Source of the DNA: Lachnospiraceae bacterium
GTDB lineage: Bacteria; Bacillota; Clostridia; Lachnospirales; Lachnospiraceae
Assembly: GCA_017622845.1 (NCBI GenBank)
Contig: JAGAQJ010000023.1
Span: 1 to 61,701, forward strand
Length of the DNA stretch: 61,701 nucleotides
Direction: 5' to 3'
How positions within the stretch are numbered: position 1 is the stretch's first letter; each line of letters begins with the position of its first letter. This document shows positions 43,777 through 52,776 of the stretch, in pieces. Both the position numbers and the translations under genes were made by a program. The notes under the pieces are model-generated. The model ran no database searches and had not been told where the DNA came from. It saw only the letters and a program-made list of their open reading frames with translations.

Positions 43777-44952
43777 TTATAAAATATTTTTGATTCTGTC
43801 CAGCGCTTCCTTCAACACAGACCTTGGGCATGCGACATTGATCCGCTGGAAGCCATTACCTATCTTACCAAATATTTTTCCGCTGTCAAGCCACAGCCTT
43901 GCATCATATATCATTCTTCTGTCCAGCTCTTCCGGATCAATTCCGGTATCCCTGAAATCCAGCCAGACAAGATAGGTTCCTTCTGTATCTGTCATTTTTA
44001 CTTTTTTTAAATTTTTATTGACATATTCCTTTACAAACCCGATATTTCCCTTAATATATGTGATGAGCGCCTGATACCATTCTTCCCCATCTTTATACGC
44101 TGTCTCTGCTGCTATCAATCCAAGGACACTGAGCTGACTGATTCCTGCGGCATCAACCTGCTTTTTAAATTTTGATTTCAATGCTCTGTTTGGAATGAAA
44201 ATATTAGAAATCAGCATGCTTGCAAGATTAAATGTCTTGCTGGGAGAAGTACATATGATGGAAATGTCCTCGTATTCTTTTTTCAGTGATGCAAAGACGT
44301 GATGCTCTCCCCGAAAAATAAAATCATGATGTATTTCATCGCTTACAACGATGACGCCGTATTTCAGGCAGATATCTCCAAGTCTGATTAATTCCTCCTT
44401 TGTCCACACCCTTCCGACCGGATTGTGCGGACTGCAAAGGAAAAACAGTTTTATCTGATTATCCTGAATTTTCTTTTCAAAATCCTCAAAATCAATATGA
44501 TACCTGTTATCGTCTCCAAGATACAAATCATTGCTTACAATCGTTCTTCCATTATCCGTAATAACCTCCGAAAACGGATAATATACCGGCTGCTGAATCA
44601 TCACCTTGTCGCCTTCCTTCGTATATGCCTTGACTGCCATCGCAAGCGCAAATACAACCCCTGGCGTTTTGATAAGCCAGCTTTCCCCGGGCAGCCATGC
44701 ATGGTGCTTTTTCATCCAGTCTGCTACAATTTCAAAGTATTCTTTCCCGACCTCGCTGTACCCAAATATCGCCTCCTGCGCTCTCTTTACTAACGCATCT
44801 TCCACATAGGAAGATGTCTTAAAATCCATGTCTGCAACCCAAAAAGGAAGCACATCCTCCGGCAGTCCTCTTTGCTTTGCAAAATCATACTTTAAACAGT
44901 TGCTGCCTCGCCTGTCTGTCACCTCGTCAAAGTTTATATTTCTTTCCGGCAT
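43777..44952 (-). CDS. MalY/PatB-type PLP C-S lyase or aminotransferase
   Basis: A 391-residue fold-type I PLP enzyme. Lys239 in TSPSKTFNLAS binds PLP, Asp205 in SDEIHHDF and the SPHNPVGR loop contact the cofactor. The FPFWVADMDF-like N-terminus (LPFWVADMDFKT) is the mark of the MalY/PatB group, which are cystathionine beta-lyases or cysteine-conjugate C-S lyases. It is last in the LanC-like/cysK operon, so its substrate is probably a thioether or cysteine conjugate. GAGGGATG precedes the ATG. Confidence 0.88.
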   Translation of the reverse strand: MPERNINFDEVTDRRGSNCLKYDFAKQRGLPEDVLPFWVADMDFKTSSYVEDALVKRAQEAIFGYSEVGKEYFEIVADWMKKHHAWLPGESWLIKTPGVVFALAMAVKAYTKEGDKVMIQQPVYYPFSEVITDNGRTIVSNDLYLGDDNRYHIDFEDFEKKIQDNQIKLFFLCSPHNPVGRVWTKEELIRLGDICLKYGVIVVSDEIHHDFIFRGEHHVFASLKKEYEDISIICTSPSKTFNLASMLISNIFIPNRALKSKFKKQVDAAGISQLSVLGLIAAETAYKDGEEWYQALITYIKGNIGFVKEYVNKNLKKVKMTDTEGTYLVWLDFRDTGIDPEELDRRMIYDARLWLDSGKIFGKIGNGFQRINVACPRSVLKEALDRIKNIL

Positions 44953-45072
44953 ATCATCCCTCTTTTCCTGCTTACTGTATTATTTGTAATCTCCGGTACT
45001 CTGACCGGCTGCTGGCTGCGCACCTTAGCCTGCAGGCAGTCACGATCATAGGATACATTCATTTCTGCATGG

Positions 45073-46059
45073 CTAAACTGTTGCATACATATTTGTAGAT
45101 AAGTATTTGAATGCGTTGTCTGCCAGAATGACTACGATATTTTTTCCTGCGGCTTCCGGTCTTCTTGCAATCTGCGTTGCAACCCAAAGCGCTGCTCCGG
45201 CGGACTGTCCGACAAAAAATCCTTCCTTGCTGACAAGCTTTCTTCCTGTCTCATATGCATCTTCGGCAACGACATCAAAACATTCATCATAGTATGTATT
45301 GAACTGACTAAATAATGCAGGAACCTTATCCTCAGGCACTCCGTCAAACTTTAACACGCCGTCAATTGTATTTCTATCCGGAAATGCTGGGTCCTTTAAG
45401 GACTGCCTGGCGGGCTGGGCTCCGATAATTTTTACGTTCGGATTCTTTGTTCTCAGATAAGCAGACAGTCCCGATAAAGTACCTCCGGTTCCTACCAACT
45501 GCACAACATAATCCACCTTTCCGTTCGTATCGTCCCAAATCTCCGGACCGGTTCCGATAATGTGCGCCCTTGAATTTGCCGGATTGGAGCACTGATTGAT
45601 GTAAAACCACCCTTTTGATTCTGCAAATTTGCCCATTACATCTTCTAAGCCTGCCAGTGAGAGTCCGGTTTTTAACATTTCGGCAAAACCGGGAACATCT
45701 GTTACCTGCAAAAGTTCAGCGCCTAATGCTCTTAAAATTTGCGAACGCTCTACGGAAACTCCCGGCTGAATAACTGCTACGTAATGATAACCTTTTGCAT
45801 TTGCAAAAGTAGCGGTGCCAATACCTGTATTTCCGCTTGTGTAATCTACAATCGTCATTCCCGGCTTCAGCTTTCCTTCATACTCCGCCTCCAAAATCAT
45901 GTTGAGAGCGGCTCTGTCCTTTACGCTTCCCGACGGATTAAAATATTCAAACTTTCCTAAAATATGTCCGCCAACACCCTCTGCTTCTTCATATCGATGT
46001 AATCTTACCAATGGTGTTTTTCCAACTAATTCAGTGATTGAATCATATATTTTTCCCAT
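45073..46059 (-). CDS. cysK: cysteine synthase (O-acetylserine sulfhydrylase) family
   Basis: A 328-residue PLP enzyme that adds sulfide (or another nucleophile) to O-acetylserine. ATG 46059 follows AAAGGGTGG. PLP Lys47 lies in PSGSVKDRA, TSGNTG binds the substrate carboxylate, and GTGGTLSG holds the phosphate. The C-terminus is QSAGAALWVATQ. No serine acetyltransferase gene is beside it. The gene lies between a LanC-like gene and a C-S lyase gene, so a specialised role with another thiol nucleophile is possible. Confidence 0.9.
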   Translation of the reverse strand: MGKIYDSITELVGKTPLVRLHRYEEAEGVGGHILGKFEYFNPSGSVKDRAALNMILEAEYEGKLKPGMTIVDYTSGNTGIGTATFANAKGYHYVAVIQPGVSVERSQILRALGAELLQVTDVPGFAEMLKTGLSLAGLEDVMGKFAESKGWFYINQCSNPANSRAHIIGTGPEIWDDTNGKVDYVVQLVGTGGTLSGLSAYLRTKNPNVKIIGAQPARQSLKDPAFPDRNTIDGVLKFDGVPEDKVPALFSQFNTYYDECFDVVAEDAYETGRKLVSKEGFFVGQSAGAALWVATQIARRPEAAGKNIVVILADNAFKYLSTNMYATV

Positions 46060-46097
46060 AATACGCCACCCTTTCTGTCTGCCTTTCACAATCGCTT

Positions 46098-47525
46098 TTA
46101 CAGATAATTATATTCCACAAGTCCTACATATTTTTCATTTTTTAATACCCCGACTAAGGATAATAAGCTCCATGCATTCCCTGCCGTACCGATATACAGT
46201 CCCGAATAAGTATGCACATCCTGCGGAATGGTTCTCCACCAGTTTCCAAGCCATCTCCTCGAATTTCCAAGCTTATAAATATCATCCGGGCTGTCATCTG
46301 CATGTGATTGTCCGATAACGGTTCTGGCAGTGCGTTTCGCATAGTTTAAAAATTCTTCTTCCCCGGTCAGCTTATATACGGATATGAAATGCTCCAGCAA
46401 TCCCGGTGTACCGCAGCATAATGCCTGACTTCTCCAGTATCCCCGTGAATAATTCTCAGGAGCGCCGGCTTCAATAATGCCTCTTGAAAGCTTCTTTACC
46501 CAGTCCAGATAGTTTTGATCCTTCGTAATGGCGTATAATGCTTCAAACAATAATGCTGTTCCAGCCGGTCCATGGCAGGTGCTAAGATAATAAAATTCTG
46601 TAGAGGGTCCTCTTTCCAGACTATCCAAATAGGGAACAAGTACCGCATTCTCATCGCCTACCGCAATCCCCTGAATATATGCTGCTGCATCTTTTGCCGC
46701 CTGCAAAAAGACTTCGTCCTTTGACGCCTTATAAAGAATGGTAAAAATCCAGCCTACACCGGAAGTACCATGTGCAAGATTTACCCAGAACACATCAGCA
46801 GGGAAATCAATGATTGTCAAATCTACAACATTCCAGTACTTACCGCCATTTGGTGCATCTTTCCCTTTTGCAACGATATAATTTCCTAAGGCTTTCGCCG
46901 CATCTAAATATTTATTGTCCTTTGTCAGCTCCCATGTTGAGACAAGATAAGTAACAAATCCTGCATCTCCGCACAAATCATTTTGCTCGCTCCAATAGAT
47001 GCCCTCCGGCGCCTCCTTTGCTGCAGCTAACAAATCGTCAGCGGCCTTTATGACATAATCCTTATACTGTTCCTCTCCTGTTACCTCGTAGAGCTTCAAT
47101 ACAAGATAGGCGCTTCCTGTAGGGCCATTGTAGTAGCCTGTTGTCCAGCCCGGCATATTTTTTACATGAACAAGCTTATCTTCTGTACCCTTTGCATGAT
47201 TCAATGCATTTTCATAAAACGCTGTTCCTTCATCCGTCGCTATAATGTCATCTGCAGCCGCCCTTGCTTCCAGCAGATATTCTTCCTTCCCTGTCACCTG
47301 ATACAAACGCAGATAAAATAATCCGACACCAGCCGAACCGCCATACAATGCCTTTTCTGTCAGCATCGGATAGTCTGAAAAATCCTCCGTGGAATCCGGA
47401 CTCTGGTCCCACCGCTTTCCAAATGGTGTTATTTTCTCCGTTGTTTTAATCCATCTTGCCGTCTCCTCTGCGATAGCGATATAGTCCTCTGTTTGATATG
47501 CTTTAAATAAATAATTCCTTGCCAT
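46098..47525 (-). CDS. LanC-like protein with CCG-type zinc site
   Basis: A 475-residue all-helical protein with seven GxxG repeats typical of the LanC double toroid (YGGSAGVGLFYLRLY near 61, YNGPTGSAYLVLKLY near 132, CGDAGFVTYL near 185, AHGTSGVGWI near 251). The zinc ligands of lanthionine cyclases are present: Cys317 in TCHGPAG and Cys370-Cys371 in LCCGTPG. The usual third ligand His is Cys (CCG in place of CHG), as in promiscuous ProcM-type synthetases. His252 matches the LanC AHG motif. No LanB/LanM dehydratase or precursor gene is near. It heads the operon with cysK and the C-S lyase; it may add a thiol to an acceptor. The reaction is unknown. Confidence 0.8.
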   Translation of the reverse strand: MARNYLFKAYQTEDYIAIAEETARWIKTTEKITPFGKRWDQSPDSTEDFSDYPMLTEKALYGGSAGVGLFYLRLYQVTGKEEYLLEARAAADDIIATDEGTAFYENALNHAKGTEDKLVHVKNMPGWTTGYYNGPTGSAYLVLKLYEVTGEEQYKDYVIKAADDLLAAAKEAPEGIYWSEQNDLCGDAGFVTYLVSTWELTKDNKYLDAAKALGNYIVAKGKDAPNGGKYWNVVDLTIIDFPADVFWVNLAHGTSGVGWIFTILYKASKDEVFLQAAKDAAAYIQGIAVGDENAVLVPYLDSLERGPSTEFYYLSTCHGPAGTALLFEALYAITKDQNYLDWVKKLSRGIIEAGAPENYSRGYWRSQALCCGTPGLLEHFISVYKLTGEEEFLNYAKRTARTVIGQSHADDSPDDIYKLGNSRRWLGNWWRTIPQDVHTYSGLYIGTAGNAWSLLSLVGVLKNEKYVGLVEYNYL

Positions 47526-47612
47526 TTTATCTCTCCTTTTCCCATCTGATAAGTATGCTTTTCATGTCTGTAATACTATCACATCTTATCCCGTTTGTAT
47601 AATCTTGCTTTT

Positions 47613-47628
47613 CTATGTGTATCTATAG
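47613..47628 (-). promoter_or_regulatory. candidate LysR-type box before the LanC-like operon
   Basis: CTAT and ATAG flank 8 bases, the short interrupted inverted repeat typical of LysR sites, about 90 bases before the LanC-like start codon. The adjoining LysR gene is the likely partner. The promoter after it is weak, consistent with activation. Confidence 0.4.
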
Positions 47629-47649
47629 GAAAAGGCTATAACCTTACCT

Positions 47650-48561
47650 CTATTCCAAAACCATTGCCTTATATCTCGCCAAAATCTCAATATATTTTTG
47701 CCCTATCTCACTGATGACTGCCGCTTTTCTGGCAATATATCCGATCGTCATCTTTTCATCCGTCTTCAGCTTGACTGCACAATAATCCGAACCGTTTAAC
47801 TCCTCGCATATAATGCCGGAGCACAGCGTATATCCGTTGATTCCAACCATAAGATTCAGCAGAGTCGCCCTGTCATTTGCGCGAATCAGTCTCTTATATC
47901 CGTAGGTGCTGAGAACCTCCTCTGCAAAGTAAAAGGAATTGTAATCGCCCTGTGCAAATACCAGGCATGGATACTCATCCAAATCTTCAATCGTGATTTC
48001 CGTCCGGCTGGCTAACGGATTTTTCTTGCTCATATAAGCATAAATGCTGCACTCAAATAATGGTGTAAATTCCAGTCCGTCCTCATGGAATACCTTTTGC
48101 AGAACTGTTTTGTTAAAATCATTTAAGTATAAAACGCCTATCTCGCTTTTCTGATACTTCACGTTATCTATCACTTCATGTGTCTTTGTCTCGTGTATTT
48201 CAAACTCATACTCATCAAAACCATATTGATTCATCAATTCTACAAATGCATTGACAGCAAATGTATAATGCTGCATTGATACATGAAAGCTTCTTTTGCC
48301 ATTCGTTTTTGATATATACTTCGCATCGAGCAAATCATACTGCTCTACAACAGATCTTGCATAGCCCAAAAACTCCGCTCCCTTTACTGTTAAGGATACG
48401 CCGCTTTTGGAACGCAGGAAAATGTCAAATCCAAGCTCCTGCTCCAGCGCATGCAGTGCAGCCGTCAGGCTTGGCTGTGAGATAAATAATTTTTTTGCAG
48501 CTTCATTCAAAGAATTTTCTTTTGAAATAGCTATAACGTATTTTAATTGATTCAATGTCAT
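47650..48561 (-). CDS. LysR-family regulator
   Basis: A 303-residue regulator. The N-terminal helix-turn-helix is MTLNQLKYVIAISKENSLNE with the recognition helix in SQPSLTAALHALEQELG. The C-terminal two-lobe effector domain ends at MVLE. It starts 3 bases after the stop of the ABC permease gene upstream and lies 124 bases before the LanC-like gene on the same strand. It is the probable regulator of the LanC/cysK/C-S lyase operon; CysL- and CysB-type relatives sense O-acetylserine or sulfur state. The effector is unknown. Confidence 0.88.
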   Translation of the reverse strand: MTLNQLKYVIAISKENSLNEAAKKLFISQPSLTAALHALEQELGFDIFLRSKSGVSLTVKGAEFLGYARSVVEQYDLLDAKYISKTNGKRSFHVSMQHYTFAVNAFVELMNQYGFDEYEFEIHETKTHEVIDNVKYQKSEIGVLYLNDFNKTVLQKVFHEDGLEFTPLFECSIYAYMSKKNPLASRTEITIEDLDEYPCLVFAQGDYNSFYFAEEVLSTYGYKRLIRANDRATLLNLMVGINGYTLCSGIICEELNGSDYCAVKLKTDEKMTIGYIARKAAVISEIGQKYIEILARYKAMVLE

Positions 48562-48564
48562 TTT

Positions 48565-50676
48565 TTAATCGCTCCCATTTGTAATGATTACCAAAAGCCC
48601 TGCAAGCAGTCCCAGTAAAACCGGCAGCATCATCGTCAGCACTGACATGACAGCTCTGTTTCTTTTGTAAAAGCGCCGGTTTTTCGTATCAATAATGACT
48701 TGGACGATTCCCTGCAGAACGCACAGAAGAATTGTGATGGTTACCACCATGCGCACAGGATATGTCATCTCATTTTCCTCCCCGGCAGCATCGCTCACCG
48801 TTACGGTTCCTATGCGTTCCATCTCAAAGTCAAAAGTAGTGCCTGCTGTAAGCTGCCTTTCAAAGCTGTCCTCAACCTTTCGATGAAGCGCCTGTGTGTC
48901 TGCTCCAAGCGATGCAATAACGCTGTTCTGCGCAATATAGTCCTCATACCACCGTAGGGAAACCTGTCTGAAAATCCTTTCAAACAGAACCTCATTGACT
49001 ATGGGCACCGCCACCGCGTCAACGTCCTGATAAACATGCACGGATTTGTTTGCCCTGCGTGTAATGATATCCTCTGTCAAGTCCCCGGGAAGAAGATATC
49101 CGCACTCTATGTCGCCTGCAAGCACTGCCTTTTGAAGCTGCTGCGTATCGTCAAATATTTCAAATCTGACAAGTCCGTCATACGCCTCAAGCAGCGCTGC
49201 ATACTCACCGGATTCATCGCAGACTCCAACCTGAATCTGCGTTTTCGACCTTTTTTCCGCTCCTGCAATGACCATCGACAGCACCACCGTAAGTCCCATA
49301 CATAGCCAGATGCTTTTTTTGTGCAGAAGGCGGCGCAGCAGCACCATACAAAGGGACGGCACATGCATATGGGAATGCATTTTTTTATGTCGAAGCTCTG
49401 ATTGTTTTCGTTCACCTGTCCGTATCAGCACAAGTGTCACAGCAAACAAAATCAAACTCCATATCAATAGTCCCTTCGCCACATGCGGAAGCTGCCTTGT
49501 CTCACCTGTAAGAAATGCGGTAAAGCCTGCCTTGATAAAGGCTGCCGGAAGCAGCTCCCCTGCCTTGTTGATTGCCTCCGGCAGTAAAACCGCGGGAATC
49601 AGACAACCCGATGCATATGCCTGCAGCAGCGCAGATATTCCGATTACCACAACAGCGGATTCCTGTTTTTCTACCAGCTGATACCAAAACATATGGTATA
49701 CCGCAGCAAACATGATAACCAAAATAAGACTGATGCTTCCCCTTATGGTCAGTTTTACAGTCACTAAATCCCTTATTGCCGGAATAAACAGCAGCGCAAG
49801 CGGCAGCAAGGTTGTCAGAAACAGCAGAGCGCCTCCTGCAAGGCATCTGTCCAAAAGCTGCGCAGCATACCCTACTCCAATGCGTTTTGCTGTCATTGTC
49901 TGCTGTATGCTTGTCCTTTTGCAAAAACTTCCGATAAAAAGCCCTGCAAGCAAAATATATATCGTGAAAAGCGCACTTCCATAATATACTGCATAGGTAT
50001 CCGTTCCTGTGACAGAAAGATTTTCAATATGAAACAGGTCTTCTCTTTTTGTTGCAATGCTGAGGTTAAACCGGTTAATATCATCATACATTGTCTGAAC
50101 AAAATCGCCGGTCACACTGCTGCCTGCGTCATAATCCCTTGTCATTTCCTCAAGAATCACGGAAACTGCATAGATTTCCGCCTGTGCCGTTGCGAGCATT
50201 CCCATACCTGCTGATGCCAGCTCCTCAAAAAGCATAGTTCCTACGGCATAAAGCCCTCCTGCACTATCCCCTGCCGGCAGATAAAGCCTGGCAGGCGTAT
50301 TTCTTCCTGATAGGATTTCATTTATCACATCTTGGGGAAGAACAATCAGTGCAGACAATTCTCCTTCGTTTAAAAGCTTCCTGCCCTCCTGCTCCGAGAC
50401 AGCTTCCAAACTGCATAAGCTTTGGACAGATTCCATATTTTGGATATATGCTATGGCAAAGTCTGTCAGCATATTCTCCTCTGCCACATAACCGATGCGC
50501 AGCTTCTGCGTATCACTTTGTGTCTCCTGCAGGCTCTTGATGCAAAAAGCAATCACACCGACTGCTGCCAGGCATACAGTTATCAATATGATTGCTTTTT
50601 TTAAAATGAAAGGCAGCATAAAAGCTGCCCTTTTATATTCCATTTTCAGCCAAACGGCATGTTTTTTCCTGTTCAT
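48565..50676 (-). CDS. two-unit ABC-2-type permease
   Basis: About 703 residues made of two similar ABC-2 halves. Each has an N-terminal membrane helix, a large outer domain (LRIGYVAEENMLTDFAIAYI and IQVGVCDESGEYAALLEAYD) and, in the first half, six further membrane segments; the second half keeps only the first helix and two C-terminal helices. It looks like a fused or degenerating duplicate. The start MNRKK at 50676 has only a weak GGAAA site, which is part of the target duplication made by the MITE inserted 15 bases upstream. Its ATPase is encoded at 52777. Confidence 0.75.
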   Translation of the reverse strand: MNRKKHAVWLKMEYKRAAFMLPFILKKAIILITVCLAAVGVIAFCIKSLQETQSDTQKLRIGYVAEENMLTDFAIAYIQNMESVQSLCSLEAVSEQEGRKLLNEGELSALIVLPQDVINEILSGRNTPARLYLPAGDSAGGLYAVGTMLFEELASAGMGMLATAQAEIYAVSVILEEMTRDYDAGSSVTGDFVQTMYDDINRFNLSIATKREDLFHIENLSVTGTDTYAVYYGSALFTIYILLAGLFIGSFCKRTSIQQTMTAKRIGVGYAAQLLDRCLAGGALLFLTTLLPLALLFIPAIRDLVTVKLTIRGSISLILVIMFAAVYHMFWYQLVEKQESAVVVIGISALLQAYASGCLIPAVLLPEAINKAGELLPAAFIKAGFTAFLTGETRQLPHVAKGLLIWSLILFAVTLVLIRTGERKQSELRHKKMHSHMHVPSLCMVLLRRLLHKKSIWLCMGLTVVLSMVIAGAEKRSKTQIQVGVCDESGEYAALLEAYDGLVRFEIFDDTQQLQKAVLAGDIECGYLLPGDLTEDIITRRANKSVHVYQDVDAVAVPIVNEVLFERIFRQVSLRWYEDYIAQNSVIASLGADTQALHRKVEDSFERQLTAGTTFDFEMERIGTVTVSDAAGEENEMTYPVRMVVTITILLCVLQGIVQVIIDTKNRRFYKRNRAVMSVLTMMLPVLLGLLAGLLVIITNGSD

Positions 50677-50691
50677 AAATTTATTTCCATT

Positions 50692-50776
50692 GTAACGATT
50701 CAACTTGATGCCTAACACAATTTACACATTCTCACGCACTCCGCAGCGAGTGCGTAGTGCTGTACTGAACAATTAC
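50692..50776 (+). mobile_element. IS66-like MITE, internally deleted (copy F)
   Basis: Both ends are present (GTAACGATTCA... to GTACTGAACAATTAC) but about 50 internal bases, including half of the main hairpin, are gone. The flanks TTTCCATT and TTTCCATC match at seven of eight bases. It splits an otherwise compact ABC operon. Confidence 0.88.
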
Positions 50777-50837
50777 TTTCCATCAATATTTTATTCTGCA
50801 GGCATTCACCCATGATTTATCCTTTCCACAGGAAGCG

Positions 50838-52769
50838 CTACTCAAATGCGGATAAGATATCGTATAACAGATACTCAATTTCGGACTCTGTCATCTCAAG
50901 AAGATTTGCTGCGCTTTCCGGAACCTCAATCTTCTCTGTTGTCGGTTCCATCTCGAATGTTCCGCTCATGATAATAAAATCCTGATTATCAATGCTTAAT
51001 ACTGCATTATTGACGCGGAAGCTGTATCCCTCGTCCTGAGTCATCTCCGTGTATGCTCCGTCTGCATTGAGTTCCATGACAGAACCGTCTGATTCAATCG
51101 CTATTTGCATCTCATAGGACTGGTCACTGTAATCCCATTCGTTTATATATGTAAACGAAATATCATTTTCATGGCTGTTATCCTGAAGCACTACGGACAA
51201 ATCCTCACTGTAAAGCGCCTCTGTCACACTTGCCTGCCTTGAGATACCCAGATATGCAACCTGCTCCCCTGACCTTACATAGATGCCTCCTTCTGTCTCA
51301 TCCAGCGCGCGCACCTCACCGGTAAAGCTGATATCTACAGCTAATGCATCAATATCTGTATACTGGCTGCTTACCTCCAAGTCATAGGGAGTCGCGATAT
51401 TGACGATGCGTCCTTTGCTGTCCATATAAAAGTCCAGCACATAATCCTGCTCAAACCTGATGGACATCAGTTCCTCTATGGCTTTGTCTGCCTCTGCCTT
51501 GAATTCCCCGGCATCTCCATAATATGACTGCATATCAAGGCAGGCTGCAATAAACTCCGAATAAGCGGCGCTTGCAAGAATCTGATTCTTAAATTCCTCA
51601 ATCGCTTCGTTGTAAACGTTCTGGGGGATTGTTACCCGTACTCCGCTGCAGCTTACATTTTTTTCTCCAATCCTGAAATCCTTCTTTTCCTTGATAAAGC
51701 TATATTCCGCCGCAGCTTCCAATTGATGATCAAAATTGCTGAATATCTCCGAAAGCTCCTGCTCAAGCTCTTTATCGTCCTCCATCTCTGCAAGCTCAAA
51801 CAGGGAATCCGAATAATTCTCAGGAATCTCCACTCCCAGCAAATCCGCCCATGCGGAATTTGAGAAATCTTCTGCAAAATTTTCCAAGTCAAGGCTGTAA
51901 ACCTCATCCTGGAATACAAGCGGTGCACTGATATAAAGCATTTGATCATCTGTGACGATGCTTCCCAAATCCATGTAAAATCCTGATGAACCAACCTTTA
52001 AATCATACTTTGCCTGCTTGTTTGCGCTATCAGTGACAGCATCTACCACAATACTGAAATTATCGAAGCTGCCTGCCGCATTGGGGTCCGTAAACGATAA
52101 AGCTGCATTGACATGTGCCGGATCGCCGCTCATAATCTCACTGAATGCAGTAAGCGCATTTTCCTGAAAAGCAGAATTCGAATAGGCGTCCAATTCCTCC
52201 GACATCATCTCCATACCTTTTGCAAGCTGCTCTTCGGGATTGCCGTCAAAACGAGATTTTGACAAAAATACACATATTACAATCACCAGTATTACTGCGG
52301 CCGCTGCAATCATGCCTGCAATCACACCTGCTTTTCTCTTTTTCGGCTTGACCGGCTGCAGCTGCCCCGGTAACAATCCGGGCTGCATTTGCGGCTGATA
52401 CTGATAATTGGGCTGACCATAATAGCCGGATGGATTTCCATTGATTCCGGCATTCGGTATTCCCTGATTCATATAGCCTGAGCCATTTTGCAGAATCGGT
52501 TGATTATGAACTGTCTGCTGCGGCTCCGGCGTTTTTTCCAGCCGTACGGGTGTCCCTGCACTTTCCTGCGGCTCTGACGCTTTTTCTAACTGCACCGGAG
52601 CTGCTGCGCTTTCCTGCGGCTTCTCCGAATCATTAACCTGCGCCTGCTGCTGCCCATACACTGATGAATTTCCTGTTCCATCTGTCTGCGGCTGCGGTTG
52701 GCTGCCGTACGGTGAGTCTCCGTATATGGAACCGTTCTGATTGGTCACAAAATTGTTGTTTTCTTCCAC
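50838..52769 (-). CDS. Pro/Gln-rich single-pass membrane protein of an ABC operon
   Basis: A 643-residue protein starting with GTG (AAGGAGT 9 bases upstream). Residues 1-145 are a disordered cytosolic tail rich in Gln, Pro, Gly and Tyr with two copies of a PQESA..PV.LEK repeat of about 20 residues. A basic stop (KPKKRKAG) and one membrane helix (about 148-170) follow, then an acidic outer domain of 470 residues with repeated beta segments. The family is not recognised. It lies between an ATPase and a permease gene, so it may be the accessory outer subunit of that ABC system. Confidence 0.65.
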   Translation of the reverse strand: MEENNNFVTNQNGSIYGDSPYGSQPQPQTDGTGNSSVYGQQQAQVNDSEKPQESAAAPVQLEKASEPQESAGTPVRLEKTPEPQQTVHNQPILQNGSGYMNQGIPNAGINGNPSGYYGQPNYQYQPQMQPGLLPGQLQPVKPKKRKAGVIAGMIAAAAVILVIVICVFLSKSRFDGNPEEQLAKGMEMMSEELDAYSNSAFQENALTAFSEIMSGDPAHVNAALSFTDPNAAGSFDNFSIVVDAVTDSANKQAKYDLKVGSSGFYMDLGSIVTDDQMLYISAPLVFQDEVYSLDLENFAEDFSNSAWADLLGVEIPENYSDSLFELAEMEDDKELEQELSEIFSNFDHQLEAAAEYSFIKEKKDFRIGEKNVSCSGVRVTIPQNVYNEAIEEFKNQILASAAYSEFIAACLDMQSYYGDAGEFKAEADKAIEELMSIRFEQDYVLDFYMDSKGRIVNIATPYDLEVSSQYTDIDALAVDISFTGEVRALDETEGGIYVRSGEQVAYLGISRQASVTEALYSEDLSVVLQDNSHENDISFTYINEWDYSDQSYEMQIAIESDGSVMELNADGAYTEMTQDEGYSFRVNNAVLSIDNQDFIIMSGTFEMEPTTEKIEVPESAANLLEMTESEIEYLLYDILSAFE

Positions 52770-52776
52770 TTTTATA

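Noticed and set aside
43523-43831. A 102-codon frame on the minus strand through MITE copy E
   Set aside because: It is the open frame of the element itself joined to flanking DNA, with no start site; the same N-terminus appears before the esterase.
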